Of a DNA stretch of 64,000 bases, positions 9,291 to 18,731 are shown in pieces. The number at the start of each line of letters is the position of its first letter. Positions within the stretch are counted from its first letter, which is position 1. Source of the DNA: Methylophilaceae bacterium (GTDB lineage Bacteria > Pseudomonadota > Gammaproteobacteria > Burkholderiales > Methylophilaceae). A model generated the notes under the pieces. It did not search any database and was not told the DNA's origin. It was given only the letters and a program-made list of their open reading frames with translations. Made by a program: the position numbers and the translations under genes. The stretch is taken from positions 62,001 through 126,000 of the forward strand of contig JADHPM010000001.1 of the NCBI GenBank assembly GCA_016778465.1, read 5' to 3'.

Positions 9291-10525
9291 TTAATACAAA
9301 AGAAGAAAAAAAATTAGTTGTGGCATTAGATGTTGGTACGTCAAAGATTGTTGTCATAGTTGCTGAACTTCAAGATGATGGAATTATGAAAATCATAGGT
9401 CTTGGTCAACACCTCTCTAAGGGCTTAAAAAAGGGTGTGGTAATTAACATAGATTCAACCATGCAAGCTATTCAGCGTGCAGTCGAGGAAGCAGAGCTTA
9501 TGGCTGATTGTAAAATTAAAGATGTTTACACAGGCATTGCTGGAAGTCATATAAAAAGCTTGAATTCGCATGGAATGGTAAAAGTAAGAGATTCTGAAGT
9601 TAGCCAAATGGATATCGATCGAGTGTTAGAGACAGCACAAGCTATTACACTCCCACCTGACCAACAAGTTCTCCATGTATTGACCCAAGAATATGTGCTT
9701 GATGATCAGAGAGATATAAGGGAGCCTCTTGGTATGAATGGTATGCGATTAGAGGTAAAGGTACATATTGTATCTGGCGCAATAGCAGCAGCACAAAATA
9801 TTATTAAATGTATTAAAAGATGTGGCCTTGAAGTTTTAGAATTAGTTCTACAACCACTTGCCTCAAGTGAAGCTGTTCTTACAAAAGATGAGAAAGATTT
9901 AGGTGTATGTTTAGTTGATATTGGAGGAGGTACGACTGATATCGCAATTATCAAAAATGGATCTATACAACATACAACTGTTATACCCATTGCAGGGGAT
10001 CAAATTACAAATGATATTGCTGTTGCTTTTCGAACACCTATGCAATCTGCAGAGGATATTAAAATTAATCATGGGTCAGCATCAATGCTAATGGCATCAT
10101 CAAATGAGATTATTGAGATACCCCTTGTTGATGGAAGAGAGCCAAAAAAAATAACAACACAAGCTTTGGCACAAGTAATTGAGCCAAGAGTAACGGAGTT
10201 ATTTGAATTAATTAGAAATGAACTGCAAAGAAGTAGAATGGGTAATGTTATTGCATCAGGGGTTGTTATCACAGGCGGATCATCTATGATGCGCGGTATG
10301 GTTAATCTAGGTGAGAAAGTTTTTAATATGCCAGTTAGAATTGGGATTCCAAGAGATGTTGATGGATTGCTTCAAGTAGTGGAAAATCCTAGGTATGCGA
10401 CTGGAATAGGTTTACTTAAAATGGCTAAAGATGAAATCGATAGCGGACAGAATCACTGGCCTAATGGTAATACTGTGCTCGATTTATTTAAAAAGTTAAA
10501 AATGTGGTTTCAAGGAAATTTTTAA
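9287..10525 (+). CDS. ftsA: cell division protein FtsA
   Basis: FtsA is the actin-like ATPase that tethers FtsZ filaments to the membrane and recruits later division proteins. The 412-residue product opens its ATPase fold with VALDVGTSKIVV, contains the phosphate-2 motif LVDIGGGTTDIAI and a GVVITGGSSMM adenosine-binding segment. It ends in an amphipathic helix (LFKKLKMWFQGNF) that fits the membrane-targeting sequence. The gene starts in an overlap with ftsQ, and 18 bases separate it from ftsZ. Confidence 0.96.
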   Translation: MINTKEEKKLVVALDVGTSKIVVIVAELQDDGIMKIIGLGQHLSKGLKKGVVINIDSTMQAIQRAVEEAELMADCKIKDVYTGIAGSHIKSLNSHGMVKVRDSEVSQMDIDRVLETAQAITLPPDQQVLHVLTQEYVLDDQRDIREPLGMNGMRLEVKVHIVSGAIAAAQNIIKCIKRCGLEVLELVLQPLASSEAVLTKDEKDLGVCLVDIGGGTTDIAIIKNGSIQHTTVIPIAGDQITNDIAVAFRTPMQSAEDIKINHGSASMLMASSNEIIEIPLVDGREPKKITTQALAQVIEPRVTELFELIRNELQRSRMGNVIASGVVITGGSSMMRGMVNLGEKVFNMPVRIGIPRDVDGLLQVVENPRYATGIGLLKMAKDEIDSGQNHWPNGNTVLDLFKKLKMWFQGNF

Positions 10526-10543
10526 GATCAAATAAGGTGACTT

Positions 10544-11716
10544 ATGTTTGAAGTAGTTGAAAATAAGAAACAAAAAGCTGTTATAAAAGTAATGGGTGTT
10601 GGTGGTTGCGGTGGAAATGCAGTCGACTACATGATAGAAAAAAATGTTGTTGGTGTTGAGTTTATATCTGCTAATACTGATTTGCAAGCTTTGCAAAAAA
10701 GCCAAGCAAATAACATAGTACAAATCGGCGAATCATTAACTCAAGGTTTGGGAGCTGGTTCAAGGCCTGATACTGGAAAGCAAGCAGCGCTGGATGATAA
10801 GGATAAAATTATCGAATCGATCCAAGGAGCAGACATGCTCTTTATTACAGCTGGTATGGGCGGAGGAACAGGCACGGGAGCAACGCCAGTAATTGCACAA
10901 ATTGCCAAAGAGCAAGGTATTTTGACGGTTGCGGTTGTGACAAAACCCTTTGAATTTGAGGGTAAGCGAACACAAGTTGCAAAAGAGGGTATTACGGAAC
11001 TGATAAAACATGTTGATTCATTGATAACCATTCCTAATGAGAAATTAATGGGCGTTCTTGGTGAGGATGTGACTTTTGTTGATGCATTTGGTGCTGCAAA
11101 TAATGTTTTATATAGTGCCGTAGCGGGTATTGCTGAAATAATCAACAGTCCAGGAATGATTAACGTTGATTTTGCAGATGTTAAAACGGTAATGAGTGAA
11201 ATGGGTATGGCGATGATTGGCTCAGGTTATGCTGAGGGATCAGATCGCGCCATCATTGCTGCTAAAGCAGCTGTAGCATGCCCACTTCTTGAGGACGTTA
11301 ATCTCAATAATGCCAAAGGAATCTTGGTTAATATATCAGCCAGTCGTGACTTTAAAATGAAAGAATACTTTGAAGTGATGGAAATTATTAAACAATATGC
11401 GGCAGAAAATGCCAATATCATTGTCGGGAATGTCATCGATGAGGGCATGGCCAACAGTATTCGAGTGACGATGGTTGCAACAGGACTTACGAATCAATCA
11501 TTAATGGATGATAATAAAGCTTCAGATGTGATGAAAAGTTTTGTATATGAAAATGATGAAAATCAGAAGGAAGATCAAGAAGATGAAGCTGTTAATGAGC
11601 AAGACGATGATGATGCACTCAACGTTTTTGCAGATAACTCGGAAAATGGATTAGATGCAATGAAAGTTCAAGCTGATGACGAGTATGATATCCCTTCTTT
11701 TTTGCGAAAAAAATAA
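10544..11716 (+). CDS. ftsZ: cell division protein FtsZ
   Basis: FtsZ is the tubulin-like GTPase that forms the division ring. The 390-residue protein has the GTP-binding tubulin signature GGGTGTGATP, the upstream GVGGCGGNAV loop and the catalytic T7-loop region NVDFADVKTVM. The C-terminal linker (roughly 320-378) is rich in Asp, Glu and Asn. The chain ends in DIPSFLRKK, the conserved peptide bound by FtsA. An AAGGTGA Shine-Dalgarno region precedes the start. lpxC begins at the base after the stop codon. Confidence 0.97.
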   Translation: MFEVVENKKQKAVIKVMGVGGCGGNAVDYMIEKNVVGVEFISANTDLQALQKSQANNIVQIGESLTQGLGAGSRPDTGKQAALDDKDKIIESIQGADMLFITAGMGGGTGTGATPVIAQIAKEQGILTVAVVTKPFEFEGKRTQVAKEGITELIKHVDSLITIPNEKLMGVLGEDVTFVDAFGAANNVLYSAVAGIAEIINSPGMINVDFADVKTVMSEMGMAMIGSGYAEGSDRAIIAAKAAVACPLLEDVNLNNAKGILVNISASRDFKMKEYFEVMEIIKQYAAENANIIVGNVIDEGMANSIRVTMVATGLTNQSLMDDNKASDVMKSFVYENDENQKEDQEDEAVNEQDDDDALNVFADNSENGLDAMKVQADDEYDIPSFLRKK

Positions 11717-12667
11717 ATGATTAGACAAAGAACAATTAAAAATTCAGTTAGCACAGTCGGAGTAGGTTTGCATACTGGAAAAAAAGTTAAGTTAACTTTA
11801 AAAGCTGCCCCCCCTAATCATGGAATCGTTTTTTGTCGAACAGATCTACCAGTTCCGATGAAAATTGAGGTAGGCCCTAATATTGTGCAAGATACAAAGT
11901 TATGTTCCGCAATTGGAACAAATGAATTTAAAATTGCGACCGTAGAGCACTTAATGTCAGCTTTGTCAGCGTTAGGTATCGATAATATATTAATTGAAGT
12001 TAATGGCTCAGAATTACCAATTATGGATGGCAGCTCTATTTCGTTCATTTTTTTAATTAAAAGCGCAGTGATAGAAGAGCAAACTGCACCTAAACAGTTT
12101 GTTTTTATAAAAGACACAATTGAAGTTGCTGATGAAGATAAGTTAGCAAAGTTTGAACCATATCCTGGTTTTATGATTGATTTTACAATTGATTTTACTC
12201 ACCCTGCATTCAAAGATGATGATAGCCGAGTGCAGATTGATTTTTTTAAAGATTCTTACATTCAAGAAATAAGTCGTGCGAGGACCTTTGGCTTTATGCA
12301 TGAAGTAGAGTTTTTGCGATCCAATGGACTTGCGCGGGGTGGATCCTTAGATAATGCAATCGTCCTTGATGAGAGAAAAATTATTAATGAAGATGGGTTA
12401 AGATTTTCTGGAGAGTTTGTTAGGCATAAAATTTTAGATGCTATAGGTGACTTATATTTATTGGGAAAACCAATCATTGGGAAATTTACTGCATATAAAT
12501 CAGGTCATGAACTTAATAATCGTTTATTGCGTCAACTTGCTGCGGAACAAGATAAATGGAAAATTGGAAACTTGGATTTGAATGATCCAGAGACTGCAAA
12601 TTTAGCTCAAGAATATTTAAAAATGAGTGAGCAGCTAAATGAACGTGCAGAGCTTGTGGAAGAGTAA
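11717..12667 (+). CDS. lpxC: UDP-3-O-acyl-N-acetylglucosamine deacetylase
   Basis: LpxC is the Zn-dependent cytoplasmic deacetylase that commits precursor to lipid A. The 316-residue protein is slightly longer than the E. coli enzyme (305). It contains the Zn-ligand motif EHLMSAL in the first half and the second ligand set HKILDAIGD in the second, as well as the N-terminal TVGVGLHTG segment. Its ATG directly follows the ftsZ TAA. The presence of lpxC implies a lipid A-based outer membrane. Its TAA overlaps the next ATG (TAATG). Confidence 0.97.
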   Translation: MIRQRTIKNSVSTVGVGLHTGKKVKLTLKAAPPNHGIVFCRTDLPVPMKIEVGPNIVQDTKLCSAIGTNEFKIATVEHLMSALSALGIDNILIEVNGSELPIMDGSSISFIFLIKSAVIEEQTAPKQFVFIKDTIEVADEDKLAKFEPYPGFMIDFTIDFTHPAFKDDDSRVQIDFFKDSYIQEISRARTFGFMHEVEFLRSNGLARGGSLDNAIVLDERKIINEDGLRFSGEFVRHKILDAIGDLYLLGKPIIGKFTAYKSGHELNNRLLRQLAAEQDKWKIGNLDLNDPETANLAQEYLKMSEQLNERAELVEE

Positions 12668-12849
12668 TGCTATTTTTAAGACTCGCTATTTTTATTCTTG
12701 TAATAACCTTAGTGGTTCTCTTTTTATTTTTTGCCATCACAAAAAATAAAAAATACCTCCTTTTGATTAAAACTATATTTAATTATTCTCTTTATTTAGG
12801 AGTTATTGTCGGATTAATTTATCTCATAATGCGCGCATTGCAGATTTAA
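12667..12849 (+). CDS. small two-span membrane protein
   Basis: I do not recognise this 60-residue protein. It has two strongly hydrophobic stretches, about residues 4-23 and 37-56, separated by a short basic loop (TKNKKYLLLIK), so it is predicted to be a helical hairpin in the inner membrane. Support for a real gene comes from the ATG overlapping the lpxC stop by one base and from the four-base gap to the next gene, consistent with co-transcription. No catalytic residue stands out and no function is proposed. Confidence 0.6.
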   Translation: MLFLRLAIFILVITLVVLFLFFAITKNKKYLLLIKTIFNYSLYLGVIVGLIYLIMRALQI

Positions 12850-12853
12850 TTAT

Positions 12854-13738
12854 ATGAATGTTATTTCAATTTTTGGTGGTTCAGGATTTATTGGGTCTCA
12901 ATTAATCTATGAGCTTGCCAAGAAGAAAGTGGAAATACGTCTTTTTACCAGAGATAAAAGATACGCAAACCATTTAAGAGTTTTTCCAACCCTCAAACTT
13001 ATTGAGTACCAAACGAATTCCAATTTATCAAAATTTCTAGAAGGAACAGATGTTTTGATTAATTGTATTGGTATTCTGCATGAGCGCCCAAATAATACTT
13101 TTGATAAGGTTCACGGTCTTTGGCTCAAAAAACTCTCGACCCTAGCAATTAAACTGAAGATTAAACGTTTCATTCATCTTAGCGCCCTTGGCGCTAGTAA
13201 AACTGCACCCAGTAAATATTTGAAATCAAAATTTAATGGTGAGAGCTATATAAAATCAATCTGTCAGAGCATAAATTGGACAATTTACAGACCCTCTATT
13301 GTTTTTGGTGAGGAAGATAGCTTTGTTAACTTATTTAAGAAAATGGTTATATGGCTGCCGATCCTTTTTGTTGTATCTCCAAAGTCAAAATTTCAACCAA
13401 TTGCAGTTAATGACCTAGTATCGATTATCAATGCAAGTATTTCCGATAAAAAAACTTATAAAAAAACTTATAACCTTGGAGGCCCTAAAAGCTACACTTT
13501 TTTTGAGCTATTAAAAGTAATTACTGATTCTTTAAATAAAAAAAGGCTGTTTATTCCTTTGCCCAAAAAGCTTTCATATTTGATGGTCTGTTTCCTAGAA
13601 TTAAGTCCAATAAAATTAATTACTAGAGATAATTTAAAGTCAATGCAGTTAGATAATGTAACACCTGTAAATGATGCTTATCAATTTAAGAAGCGTCTTA
13701 TTCAGCTTGAAACTTATTTAGATAAAGTAAATGATTAA
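12854..13738 (+). CDS. complex I NDUFA9-like NAD(P)-binding SDR-family protein
   Basis: An atypical short-chain dehydrogenase/epimerase-like protein of 294 residues. The N terminus has the Rossmann motif FGGSGFIGSQL. The segment LINCIGIL, the FIHLSALGAS strand and a later SKFNGESYI (a degenerate YxxxK region, with Phe where the catalytic Tyr is expected) resemble the family often labelled NDUFA9-like or NAD(P)H-binding. The substrate is unknown. It overlaps the CCA-adding enzyme gene by eight bases, suggesting shared transcription with lpxC and cca. Confidence 0.75.
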   Translation: MNVISIFGGSGFIGSQLIYELAKKKVEIRLFTRDKRYANHLRVFPTLKLIEYQTNSNLSKFLEGTDVLINCIGILHERPNNTFDKVHGLWLKKLSTLAIKLKIKRFIHLSALGASKTAPSKYLKSKFNGESYIKSICQSINWTIYRPSIVFGEEDSFVNLFKKMVIWLPILFVVSPKSKFQPIAVNDLVSIINASISDKKTYKKTYNLGGPKSYTFFELLKVITDSLNKKRLFIPLPKKLSYLMVCFLELSPIKLITRDNLKSMQLDNVTPVNDAYQFKKRLIQLETYLDKVND

Positions 13739-14855
13739 AAAATACCTTGTAGGCGGGGCAGTTAGAGATCAGATTATGGGTATTCCAACTAGCGACTTTG
13801 ATTATGTGGTGGTCGGTTCTACGCCTGATGAAATGATTAAACTAGGATACAAACCTATTGGAAAAGATTTTCCTGTTTTCTTGCACCCCGAAACCCATGA
13901 AGAGTATGCGCTAGCTCGAACAGAAAAAAAAATTTCAAAAGGTTACCATGGCTTTGAATTTTATGCATCGCCAGATATCACTCTTGAGGAGGATTTAGGA
14001 AGGCGAGATATTACCATTAATGCTATTGCCCAGGATGACTCCGGCCAATTTATTGATCCTTACTGTGGTATTGATGATATTAAGAATAAAATTATTCGTC
14101 ATGTTAGTGAGGCTTTTACTGAGGACCCACTTCGTGTTATAAGGGTAGCAAGATTTAAAGCTAAATTTCCAGATTTTATTATTCACCAAAGTACATTTCC
14201 CCTTCTAGAAAAGATTGTAATGAATAATGAAATTCAAACATTATCTGCTGAGCGCATTGTTGAAGAAATAAGAAAGGCCTTACCAAATTCTAATATCATT
14301 ACGATGTTAGAGGTTTTGGAGGAATGTAGAGCCCTGAATTTGATTTTTCCCAATTCTAACTTTGTAGAGATTAGACAAGACGCATCCGAGTTTTTTGGTA
14401 GTCCAAAATTATCTGAATTACATTTAGATGACCAGGTTATTTTGCTGCTGCTGATTTTATACTCTTTCAAGCAAGGGATTTCAAAGGAAGCTGGTGTTTG
14501 TGCAAAAAAATTAAAATTATCCTCACGAAATAAAAATCTTATTAATCTTATTTCGCAACATTTTTTAACACTAAGCGAAATTGAAAGCGCAGGTCAAAAG
14601 GAACAGTTTGATTTTGTAAGTTGTGTTGATTTTTTTAGGCGACCAAACGTTCTATATTCTTGCCTTTTAATCACACAACATATTTTAGATTTAAAAAAAC
14701 AAAAACATACTTTAGGTGGATTTGTTTCTAAAATAAAAGCCTTTGAACAAACTTTGGCTGAATCTAAACTTGAGGTTAATCTTGATCTGAAAGGCAAAGA
14801 GTTAGGCAGTGATATTAAGTCAAAAAGATTTAAAATTTTTCAACAAACTAACTAA
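13731..14855 (+). CDS. cca: CCA tRNA nucleotidyltransferase
   Basis: This enzyme builds or repairs the 3' CCA end of tRNAs. The 374-residue protein has the N-terminal nucleotidyltransferase signature LVGGAVRD, the catalytic DFDYVVVG carboxylates and the RRDITINAIA motif of class II enzymes. The DPLRVIRVARFKAKF segment follows. The shorter length suggests the C-terminal HD phosphohydrolase domain of the E. coli enzyme is missing or reduced. The 3' end overlaps the convergent HAD gene by eight bases. Confidence 0.93.
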   Translation: MIKKYLVGGAVRDQIMGIPTSDFDYVVVGSTPDEMIKLGYKPIGKDFPVFLHPETHEEYALARTEKKISKGYHGFEFYASPDITLEEDLGRRDITINAIAQDDSGQFIDPYCGIDDIKNKIIRHVSEAFTEDPLRVIRVARFKAKFPDFIIHQSTFPLLEKIVMNNEIQTLSAERIVEEIRKALPNSNIITMLEVLEECRALNLIFPNSNFVEIRQDASEFFGSPKLSELHLDDQVILLLLILYSFKQGISKEAGVCAKKLKLSSRNKNLINLISQHFLTLSEIESAGQKEQFDFVSCVDFFRRPNVLYSCLLITQHILDLKKQKHTLGGFVSKIKAFEQTLAESKLEVNLDLKGKELGSDIKSKRFKIFQQTN

Positions 14856-15474
14856 TTCTCATTTGCCTTAATTGATTGAGATTAGAAATCTTATAATTAA
14901 TAAAGTTTGGTTTGTATTTTTCTTTGGTCAACCAAATTGTGATTAGGCCCATTTTTTTTGCCATCATTAAATTTTCTTTGACATCATCAATCATAATACC
15001 TCGGGTAAATTTATTGGTTTTAAATAATTTATGAAAGCTTTTTTGATTAGGTTTTCCATGAAAATTAGATTCTTCTATGCTATGAATTCGATTAAAAAAA
15101 TTATAGATTTTCATATGCTTTAAGATCTTTTTTGTGTAGATTTTTGGGGCATTGGTAAATATCAATTTCTTAGCACGAATTTTTTTAATAATGTGTCTGG
15201 TATTTTTTGGGAAAATTATATTTTCTTCGCTTAAGATTATATTGTGTGTGGTTTTGAGAAAATCCTGTGCATCAATTTTATGATGTTTGACAAGCCCTAC
15301 AAGTGTTGCGCCATATGAATCCCAGTAAAACTGCCTTAATATTGCCGAGTTCTGTTTGTTAATTCCGAGTTTAGTTTGGATATAGCTATCCATTTTATAA
15401 TTAATTTGCGGGAAGATTTTATGATCTGCAAAATGCAGGGTATTATCTAGATCAAAGATCCAGTAACGACCCAT
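14848..15474 (-). CDS. HAD-family pyrimidine 5'-nucleotidase-like hydrolase
   Basis: A 208-residue HAD phosphatase. Motif I is WIFDLDNTLHFAD at the N terminus, the motif II-like Thr is in IFTNAP near residue 110, and motif IV appears as MIDDVKENLMMAKKMG near 165-180. The sequence resembles the SDT1/pyrimidine 5'-nucleotidase group often found beside argB in betaproteobacteria, but the substrate is inferred. It starts at the base after the argB stop, so it is probably the last gene of an argA-argB-HAD unit. Its 3' end overlaps cca on the other strand. Confidence 0.85.
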   Translation of the reverse strand: MGRYWIFDLDNTLHFADHKIFPQINYKMDSYIQTKLGINKQNSAILRQFYWDSYGATLVGLVKHHKIDAQDFLKTTHNIILSEENIIFPKNTRHIIKKIRAKKLIFTNAPKIYTKKILKHMKIYNFFNRIHSIEESNFHGKPNQKSFHKLFKTNKFTRGIMIDDVKENLMMAKKMGLITIWLTKEKYKPNFINYKISNLNQLRQMRIS

Positions 15475-16359
<885 letters not shown>

Positions 16360-16376
16360 TTAAAAAAAACATTATT

Positions 16377-17915
16377 TTATATCTTTTTAGATAAGAATTT
16401 TGAGTTTCTCTCTTTCTGGTAGATTTTTTTTCGATGCCTAGGCATCAAATTCTTGTTCGCAACTTTAAAACCCTTTTCTATAAACCAGTGTTCTGATTGT
16501 GTAGTTAAAATGAAGAGATCATATATATTTTGACTCTTGGCTTCTTTTTCACAGAATTTAAGAAGTTTTGAGCCATACCCTTGGCTATGAAGGTTTTCAT
16601 CAACTGCAAAGCATGCTACTTCAATCATCTTTTCATAATGGTAAAGAGCAACGCAGCCAATTAAATCAAGTCCATGCTCCATAACATAAAAATTATTTAA
16701 CTCTTTTTCAATTTGACTAATTGTTCGTGAAACTAAAATACCATCCTGGCCTAAGGGCTCAATCAGTTGAAAAATTTTATTGGCGTCGCCCGCTCTTGCT
16801 TTTCTAATTTGCTCTAAAGGATATTCAGTTAAGACAGTACCCGTGCCCTTGTCCGTAAAGAGTTCTTCTATAATTGATCCATTAGTATGCCGATTAATTA
16901 AATGAACCTTTTCAATTCTATTTTTAATTGCAACCAAGCTACTCTTTAAGATATTAAAATCATTGTATGAGATAAATGGAGCTTTACTGGGCGTTGACTG
17001 GGACTCAATATGATGTATAAGATTCTCAGCTTTTTCAGTTGTTAGTTCCGTAATAAGCTCACCTTCTAAGTTGAGAATACCGTCAGAGTTTACATAGAAA
17101 ATTAACTTATGGGCTTTGATGGCTGATGCTACTGAAGAGGCGAGTTGTTCGTAAGATAAGTTAAATACATCGCCTACTGGAGTGAAACCTAAAGGCGAAA
17201 TTAATACTACCTCTCCGCTATTAAGACGAGCCTGAACGACCTCATGATCAACCTTTCTTACTTGCCCTGTAAATTGCATATCCACGCCATCTAAAACACC
17301 TAACGGCCTTGCTGTAATAAAATTTCCACTTGCAACTCGAATATCGCTTCCGAATAGCGGGGAATTGATAAGGCTTGATGAGAGCACAGACTCGATCTTT
17401 GTTCGAATTCTACCACTTACATCTATCACATGACCCATTGTTATTTCATCCGTGACACGAATATTTCTTACCAAGTTTGTCCTGACTTTGCTTGCTAGCA
17501 ATAAATCATCAATCTGTGGGCGAATACCATGAATAAGAATAATTCGAATGCCAAGAGAGCGGAGTAAATTTATATCATAGGCAATAGACTCAAATTGATT
17601 ATCCTGTAAAACATCACCACCAATGGCAATAACAAAAACTTTATTGTTGAATGAGTTGATATATTTTGAAGCACGTCTAAATTGTTCAACAAAACTATTT
17701 GATGCATCATAATCAGGAGAGGTTAGGAGATCATGTGTTCGGCATTGAAGGGCATTGGCTAATTTTTCCAAAAGTCCCACGCTAATATTTAGCTCTCCTC
17801 GCTCAATTCGGGATAAATTACCTGAACTCATTGCAATTTTTTTGGCGAGCCCTTCAAGGCTCATATTATGCAATTTTCTTATACTTCTTATTTTTTTACC
17901 AATAATAATTTGCAT
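16377..17915 (-). CDS. argA: N-acetylglutamate synthase fused to an N-terminal XRE helix-turn-helix domain
   Basis: This 512-residue protein combines three domains. Residues 5-64 form a typical XRE/Cro helix-turn-helix (MSLEGLAKKIAMSSGNLSR, then a GLLEKLANAL helix). Residues about 74-345 match the amino-acid-kinase-like domain of classical ArgA (FVEQFRRASKYINSF, AIGGDVL, LIHGIRPQIDDL). Residues about 370-512 are a GNAT acetyltransferase with the acetyl-CoA motif HSQGYGSK at 443-450. Ordinary ArgA is about 440 residues and lacks the front domain, so the extra 70 residues are the fused HTH. The enzyme makes N-acetylglutamate from glutamate and acetyl-CoA, and the kinase-like domain normally binds arginine as feedback inhibitor. 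A role as arginine-responsive transcription regulator is inference. The single ATG at 17913-17915 opens directly into the HTH and the frame is unbroken. argB follows after 29 bases. Confidence 0.93.
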   Translation of the reverse strand: MQIIIGKKIRSIRKLHNMSLEGLAKKIAMSSGNLSRIERGELNISVGLLEKLANALQCRTHDLLTSPDYDASNSFVEQFRRASKYINSFNNKVFVIAIGGDVLQDNQFESIAYDINLLRSLGIRIILIHGIRPQIDDLLLASKVRTNLVRNIRVTDEITMGHVIDVSGRIRTKIESVLSSSLINSPLFGSDIRVASGNFITARPLGVLDGVDMQFTGQVRKVDHEVVQARLNSGEVVLISPLGFTPVGDVFNLSYEQLASSVASAIKAHKLIFYVNSDGILNLEGELITELTTEKAENLIHHIESQSTPSKAPFISYNDFNILKSSLVAIKNRIEKVHLINRHTNGSIIEELFTDKGTGTVLTEYPLEQIRKARAGDANKIFQLIEPLGQDGILVSRTISQIEKELNNFYVMEHGLDLIGCVALYHYEKMIEVACFAVDENLHSQGYGSKLLKFCEKEAKSQNIYDLFILTTQSEHWFIEKGFKVANKNLMPRHRKKIYQKERNSKFLSKKI

Positions 17916-17924
17916 ATAAAATAT

Positions 17925-17942
17925 AAATTATGTAAATTATGT
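17925..17942. repeat. tandem 9-bp direct repeat upstream of argA
   Basis: AAATTATGT occurs twice without a gap at 17925-17933 and 17934-17942, ten bases before the argA start as read on the minus strand. The position fits a promoter or operator, and the minus strand reads TACATAAT twice, resembling a -10 region. In such AT-rich DNA short repeats arise easily, so the operator role is a suggestion. Confidence 0.45.
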
Positions 17943-17959
17943 ATTATTTTAACAAAAAA

Positions 17960-17974
17960 TTGTATTTTATACAA
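17960..17974. promoter_or_regulatory. palindrome TTGTAT-TTT-ATACAA in the rsmE-argA interval
   Basis: Perfect 6-bp inverted arms with a 3-bp spacer overlap the last codons of rsmE, 45 bases upstream of the argA start. XRE proteins usually bind such short dyads as dimers, so this is the best-formed operator candidate for the HTH of the ArgA fusion. No T-tract follows on the minus strand, so it is less likely to be an rsmE terminator. Confidence 0.4.
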
Positions 17975-18707
17975 AATCACCATAAATAGATTGTAATATT
18001 GCAATGCTAGCAATAGGCGCCGTCTCTGTTCTTAAAATTCTTGGGCCTAGCATAACTGATTTAAAATCATGTGATTCTATGAAACTTACTTCATTTTCCG
18101 TAAATCCACCCTCAGGGCCAATAACAAGTTTAATCCCATCAGGCGCAGCATCTATTTTATTAGCCTTCAAGCTATTTTTAACATAAGGGTTAAGTAAGTA
18201 CCTTAGCTCGCCAACTTTCAGTGCCATAGAGGTAAAACAGGTCTCTAGCGATATTATATCGTTGACCTTTGGGATAATAGATCTACCTGATTGCTCACAT
18301 GCTGATAGGGCAATTTGTTGCCAGTGCTGATTTTTTTTATTTCTTTTATCGTCTGTTAATTTAATTAGGCTACGTTGAGTTAATATTGGCGTGATTGAAT
18401 GGACGCCTAACTCAATTGCCTTTTGGATTACCCAATCCATCTTCTCATTCGTTGACAAGGCTTGATAAAGTTGAATTTTTAAGGGTGACTCGCTTGAATT
18501 TTTATTTTTCTCAAGAACCTTTACTGAAACGTCATTTCTATCTATCGATTTTATTTGGACCTTATAGTCGTGACCGTCTCCATTAAACAAAATAGCTTTG
18601 TCATCTAATTTAGCGCGTAAAACTTGTACTAAATGACGTGCAGCAAAATCGTCTAATCTAACAATTTCATTTAACCTCAGGGTTGTAGAATGGTAAAATC
18701 TTCTCAT
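17967..18707 (-). CDS. rsmE: 16S rRNA (uracil(1498)-N(3))-methyltransferase
   Basis: RsmE is a SPOUT-class methyltransferase that modifies U1498 of 16S rRNA. From ATG 18707 it encodes 246 residues beginning MRRFYHS, the typical RsmE start; a TTG three codons upstream is less likely. Family motifs are the N-terminal barrel segment HLVQVLRAK, KMDWVIQKAIELGV, the knot motif LVIGPEGGFTENEV and the C-terminal LGPRILRTETAPI. It is divergent from the redoxin gene and lies 51 bases upstream of the argA fusion on the same strand. Confidence 0.95.
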   Translation of the reverse strand: MRRFYHSTTLRLNEIVRLDDFAARHLVQVLRAKLDDKAILFNGDGHDYKVQIKSIDRNDVSVKVLEKNKNSSESPLKIQLYQALSTNEKMDWVIQKAIELGVHSITPILTQRSLIKLTDDKRNKKNQHWQQIALSACEQSGRSIIPKVNDIISLETCFTSMALKVGELRYLLNPYVKNSLKANKIDAAPDGIKLVIGPEGGFTENEVSFIESHDFKSVMLGPRILRTETAPIASIAILQSIYGDFV

Positions 18708-18731
18708 TTGCAACAAGTAGGAGATGAAAGA

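Noticed and set aside
10741-11145. 134-codon minus-strand frame opposite ftsZ
   Set aside because: It lies wholly inside a well-supported gene, has no family motif and no Shine-Dalgarno sequence.
18690-18731. ATG 18690 as the redoxin start
   Set aside because: It overlaps the rsmE start on the opposite strand and has no Shine-Dalgarno sequence, while TTG 18732 has TAGGAG and gives the expected N terminus.
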